Of a DNA stretch of 64,000 bases, positions 61,827-64,000 are shown piece by piece. The translations under genes were made by a program, and so were the position numbers. The DNA lies in contig NZ_LR882035.1 in assembly GCF_904528075.1 (NCBI RefSeq), positions 620,001-684,000 on the forward strand, read 5' to 3'. Under the pieces are notes generated by a model. It was not told where the DNA came from and did not search any database. It saw only the letters and a list, made by a program, of their open reading frames with translations. This DNA is from Agreia sp. COWG (GTDB lineage: Bacteria; Actinomycetota; Actinomycetes; Actinomycetales; Microbacteriaceae). Each line of letters begins with the position of its first letter. Position 1 is the first letter of the stretch.

Positions 61827-61858
61827 CCCCCGGCCGAAGCAGAAGCTTCGGCCGGGGG
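61827..61858 (+). terminator. terminator of tRNA-Ser
   Basis: Perfect 14-nt arms CCCCCGGCCGAAGC (61827-61840) and its complement (61845-61858) enclose AGAA. It begins seven bases after the tRNA and may also serve the convergent gene. Confidence 0.85.
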
Positions 61859-61878
61859 GGTTCGTCGTTGTGACGGCG

Positions 61879-62532
61879 CTAGTAACGCGCCTTGGTCAGT
61901 GCCTCGGCGACCGGATCGTCGCCCGAGATGGCTTCGAACTGGGCATGCAGGCCCACACCGTCGACGATGCTGCAGTAGACCAGCTCGGCCACGTCGGCGC
62001 GGGGGATCCTTCCCTCGCCGATGTTCTCGGCGAGGCGCACGAGGCCCGTTCCCGGGTCATCGCTCAGGGTTCCGGGGCGGATGATCGTCCAGTCGAGATC
62101 GCGCTGGCGAACGGCGGAATCAGCCTCGCTCTTCGCCCGCAGGTAGACCTGGAAGGACTCGTCGGAATCCGGCTCGAAGGTGTCTGCGGCCATCGACGAG
62201 ATGATCACGAAACGCCGGATGCCGGCACGCACCGCGGCGTCGGCGAGCAGTATCGCGCCGTCGCGGTCGACGGTGAGCTTGCGCTCATTACCCGAGTTCG
62301 GACCGGCGCCGGCGGCGAACACCACCGCGTCCACCCCCGCCAGATCTGCGGCGAGAGTGTCGACCGAGACCTTCTCGAGGTCGAGCACCACGGGGATGCC
62401 GCCGGCGACGAGGAGGTCACCGGCCTGCTCCGGGTTTCGAATGAACCCGACCGCTTCGTGTCCGGAGTCGCTGAGCTTCTTCTGAAGGAGGAGGGCGATC
62501 TTGCCGTGGCCGCCCGCAATTGCAATACGCAT
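61879..62532 (-). CDS. NAD(P)-binding (atypical SDR, YwnB/Hscarg-like) protein
   Basis: A 217-residue Rossmann protein: MRIAIAGGHGKIALLLQKKL holds the GxxGxxA-type cofactor loop, AVVFAAGAGPNSG, RFVIISSMAAD and the DLDWTIIRPGTLSDDPGTG stretch follow atypical SDRs related to NAD(P)H-sensing or flavin-reductase-like proteins. Substrate unknown. The ATG at 62532 fits the family start; the upstream in-frame extension would run into the SRP RNA gene. Confidence 0.88.
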   Translation of the reverse strand: MRIAIAGGHGKIALLLQKKLSDSGHEAVGFIRNPEQAGDLLVAGGIPVVLDLEKVSVDTLAADLAGVDAVVFAAGAGPNSGNERKLTVDRDGAILLADAAVRAGIRRFVIISSMAADTFEPDSDESFQVYLRAKSEADSAVRQRDLDWTIIRPGTLSDDPGTGLVRLAENIGEGRIPRADVAELVYCSIVDGVGLHAQFEAISGDDPVAEALTKARY

Positions 62533-62587
62533 ACATCCAGTAGACCGCAGGTCGCAAGGGTGCACAACCTCGCGTACGATGGGTGAC

Positions 62588-62675
62588 GGCTCCCCGCGTG
62601 GCGCCATCCAGGCCAACTCCCCCAGGACGGAAACGTAGCAAGGGTAACCGGGCTCTGGCGGGTGCGCGGGGGGTC
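62588..62675 (+). ncRNA. ffs: signal recognition particle RNA (small bacterial type)
   Basis: The SRP domain-IV core is visible as CCCAGG-ACG-GAAA-CGT-AGCAAGGGTAA: a GNRA tetraloop on a short stem, then the asymmetric loop AGG/AGCA that binds Ffh. The ends GGCTCCCCGCG (62588-62598) and CGCGGGGGGTC (about 62665-62675) pair to close the molecule, and TTTT follows as terminator. TACGAT at 62575-62580 is a likely -10. Position near tRNA-Ser is common for ffs in actinobacteria. Confidence 0.92.
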
Positions 62676-62874
62676 TTTTCTGTTACATCGCAATCCGTCC
62701 GCGCCAGGGCTCTCCCAGTAGTCCGCGCAATCGCTCGGTAGTTACCCGGTTCTCGCGAACGCACTGCTGGATAGTGGCCGTTCGAGCAGATTGTGCCGGG
62801 CCTCTCTGCCTAACCTGACCCAATCAGGCCGTTCTATGCGGCGATTTTTGTGTGGGGAATCAGGGGCGGGCATC

Positions 62875-63519
62875 ATGGGGACGACAACGACGGAATCAAT
62901 TCCAGCGGCGGCAGCGACAACCGCCACGGCGAGAACCAAGCGGGGCATCGTTCGCGCGATCCTGGCTGGCGGGCTGGTGCTCGGCGTCGGCGCGGCCGTC
63001 ACACTTGCCGCCTGGAACGACTCCGAGTTCGCCTCGAGCGCGTTCGGCGCTGGCTCGTTCGACCTCGAGGGCCAGGAGTCGCTCGCGGCCGGGTTCACAG
63101 ATCACGAGGCCGCCCCTGGTGCACCCCTGGAGTTCGGTCTTGCTCCCGAGAACCTCTCGCCCGGTGACGTGGTCTATGCGCCGTTCGCGCTTCGTCTCGA
63201 CGATGCGACGACGAACGACGCCACCATCAGCATCGCGAGCACGGGCACGGGCGTGAACGCGGCCAACCTGAGCTATGCGATCACCACGACGGCAACCTTC
63301 GGCTGCGATGCGGCGACCGTGGGCACCGCACTTGTTCCGGCGCTGACCCCCACCACTGCCAGCCCCACAGCGACGTTCACCCTCGCTCAGGGAGCGGCGG
63401 GTGCACCGGGCGCTGCGGTCAACCTGTGCCTGATCGTGACCGCCGGCACCACCTTGGCCGAGGGCGCCGCTGCAGACGTGACATGGGAGTTCAGCGCCGT
63501 GTCGGTCTCTGCCAACTGA
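62875..63519 (+). CDS. SipW-dependent-type secreted protein
   Basis: A 214-residue exported protein. After a Thr/Ala-rich lead, KRGIVRAILAGGLVLGVGAA then VTLAAWNDSEFASSAF forms the SipW-type signal peptide: a hydrophobic core followed by AAW-D-E, recognised by the ER-type signal peptidase SipW. The mature part is Thr/Ala-rich beta-sandwich-like, with a Cys pair (FGCDA, NLCLI). TasA-like matrix fibres use such signals. The ATG at 62875 is preferred for GGGGCGGG upstream; an earlier ATG at 62836 is possible. A second, related gene follows eight bases later. Confidence 0.8.
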   Translation: MGTTTTESIPAAAATTATARTKRGIVRAILAGGLVLGVGAAVTLAAWNDSEFASSAFGAGSFDLEGQESLAAGFTDHEAAPGAPLEFGLAPENLSPGDVVYAPFALRLDDATTNDATISIASTGTGVNAANLSYAITTTATFGCDAATVGTALVPALTPTTASPTATFTLAQGAAGAPGAAVNLCLIVTAGTTLAEGAAADVTWEFSAVSVSAN

Positions 63520-63526
63520 CAATAAA

Positions 63527-64000
63527 ATGCGTCACGCGAATCAACGCACCCGCGGCCGCTTCTCGAGGGCTCGTGCAGTGCTTGCCGGGGGGCTCGTGCT
63601 CGGCGTGGGCGGCTCGCTCACCATGGCGGCCTGGGCCGACAGCGAGGCGGGCCAGGCGACCTTCACGGCGAGCCGATTCGCCACGGAATCATCGATCAAC
63701 TCGGGAACGGCCTGGGTCGACTCATCTGCAACCGCACCGCTGACCTTCGCTTTCCCCGCCGGCGGCCTGTCCCCGTCCACCGTCAAGTACGCGCCGTTCT
63801 GGGTGCGCACCAAGGCCCTCTCTCTCGACGGAACACTCGCGCTCCAGGCGGCGACGACAAATAACGCTACCTTCGCCAACAGCCTGAAGTACCGCGCGGT
63901 GCGCTACACCGGCGCCACCTGCGACGCCTCCGCATTCACGGCGGGAGCCACCTATCTGGCGGGCACATCCGGAACACCGGCCACCAACGGCATCGTCGTC
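63527..64000 (+). CDS. SipW-dependent-type secreted protein, 5' part
   Basis: An open frame from ATG 63527 runs past the right edge, 158 codons visible. It starts MRHANQRTRGRFSRARAVLA, then GGLVLGVGGSLTMAAWADSE, the same signal peptide type as its neighbour, and its SPSTVKYAPFWVR stretch corresponds to SPGDVVYAPFALR in the first protein, so they are paralogues. The start lacks a clear ribosome site and probably depends on readthrough from the gene before. A SipW peptidase gene may lie beyond the window. Confidence 0.8.
   Translation, partial: MRHANQRTRGRFSRARAVLAGGLVLGVGGSLTMAAWADSEAGQATFTASRFATESSINSGTAWVDSSATAPLTFAFPAGGLSPSTVKYAPFWVRTKALSLDGTLALQAATTNNATFANSLKYRAVRYTGATCDASAFTAGATYLAGTSGTPATNGIVV

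Overview
The window is high-GC DNA from an actinobacterium, most likely a member of Microbacteriaceae. This rests on gene content: a DUF7882 small protein, actinobacterial-type XylA, many GTG starts, an SRP RNA beside tRNA-Ser, and a recurrent TANNNT-N6/7-start-codon arrangement that points to leaderless transcripts. The genus cannot be fixed from sequence alone. There are about 65 protein genes, one tRNA, one SRP RNA, and no prophage, insertion sequence or CRISPR array.

Layout. 1-6430: a sulfur-related block with three luciferase-like flavin monooxygenases, a DUF1684 protein, a PatB/MalY C-S lyase and a MetY-like PLP enzyme. 7523-12734: LacI regulator and araBDA for L-arabinose. 12790-13760: a lower-GC islet with one secreted Cys-containing protein, bounded by a 14-bp direct repeat. 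13797-29108: a pentose block with xylA and xylB between two complete MmsA/MmsB/ChvE-type sugar ABC transporters and three ROK regulators. 29155-31114: a Bcr/CflA-type exporter and a PAP2 phosphatase. 31213-37546: a LacI regulator, a sugar ABC transporter and a GH51 alpha-L-arabinofuranosidase, with well-formed operators. Together these regions let the cell cut arabinose side chains from plant hemicellulose, import the sugars, and feed arabinose and xylose into the pentose phosphate pathway.

37556-45918: a saccharopine-dehydrogenase-like protein with an OSBS/N-acylamino-acid racemase homologue, a HerA-like ATPase, a PH-domain membrane protein, TetR and aldo/keto reductase, a soluble Ser/Thr kinase and an acetyltransferase. 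46051-47064: a microbial rhodopsin with proton-pump residues (Asp-Thr-Glu), the Schiff-base Lys and a Gly at the carotenoid-antenna position. Its first helix is encoded upstream of any ordinary start codon. 47120-58692: housekeeping and small genes, including thyA-folA, AI-2E-type transporter, mntP, an SDR, an F420/FMN-type oxidoreductase and a CGNR regulator divergent from an EamA exporter. 58783-62675: msrB-msrA, a TMEM175-like channel, an iron-box-linked hypothetical gene, a DUF1992 protein, tRNA-Ser(GGA), an NAD(P)-binding protein and the SRP RNA. 62875-64000: two tandem proteins with SipW-type signal peptides, the second cut by the window edge.

Main leads: the rhodopsin and its odd start, the leaderless-promoter signature, the regulatory sites that tie the ara, xyl and arabinofuranosidase operons together, the repeat-flanked low-GC islet, and a set of long, unrelated intergenic palindromes.
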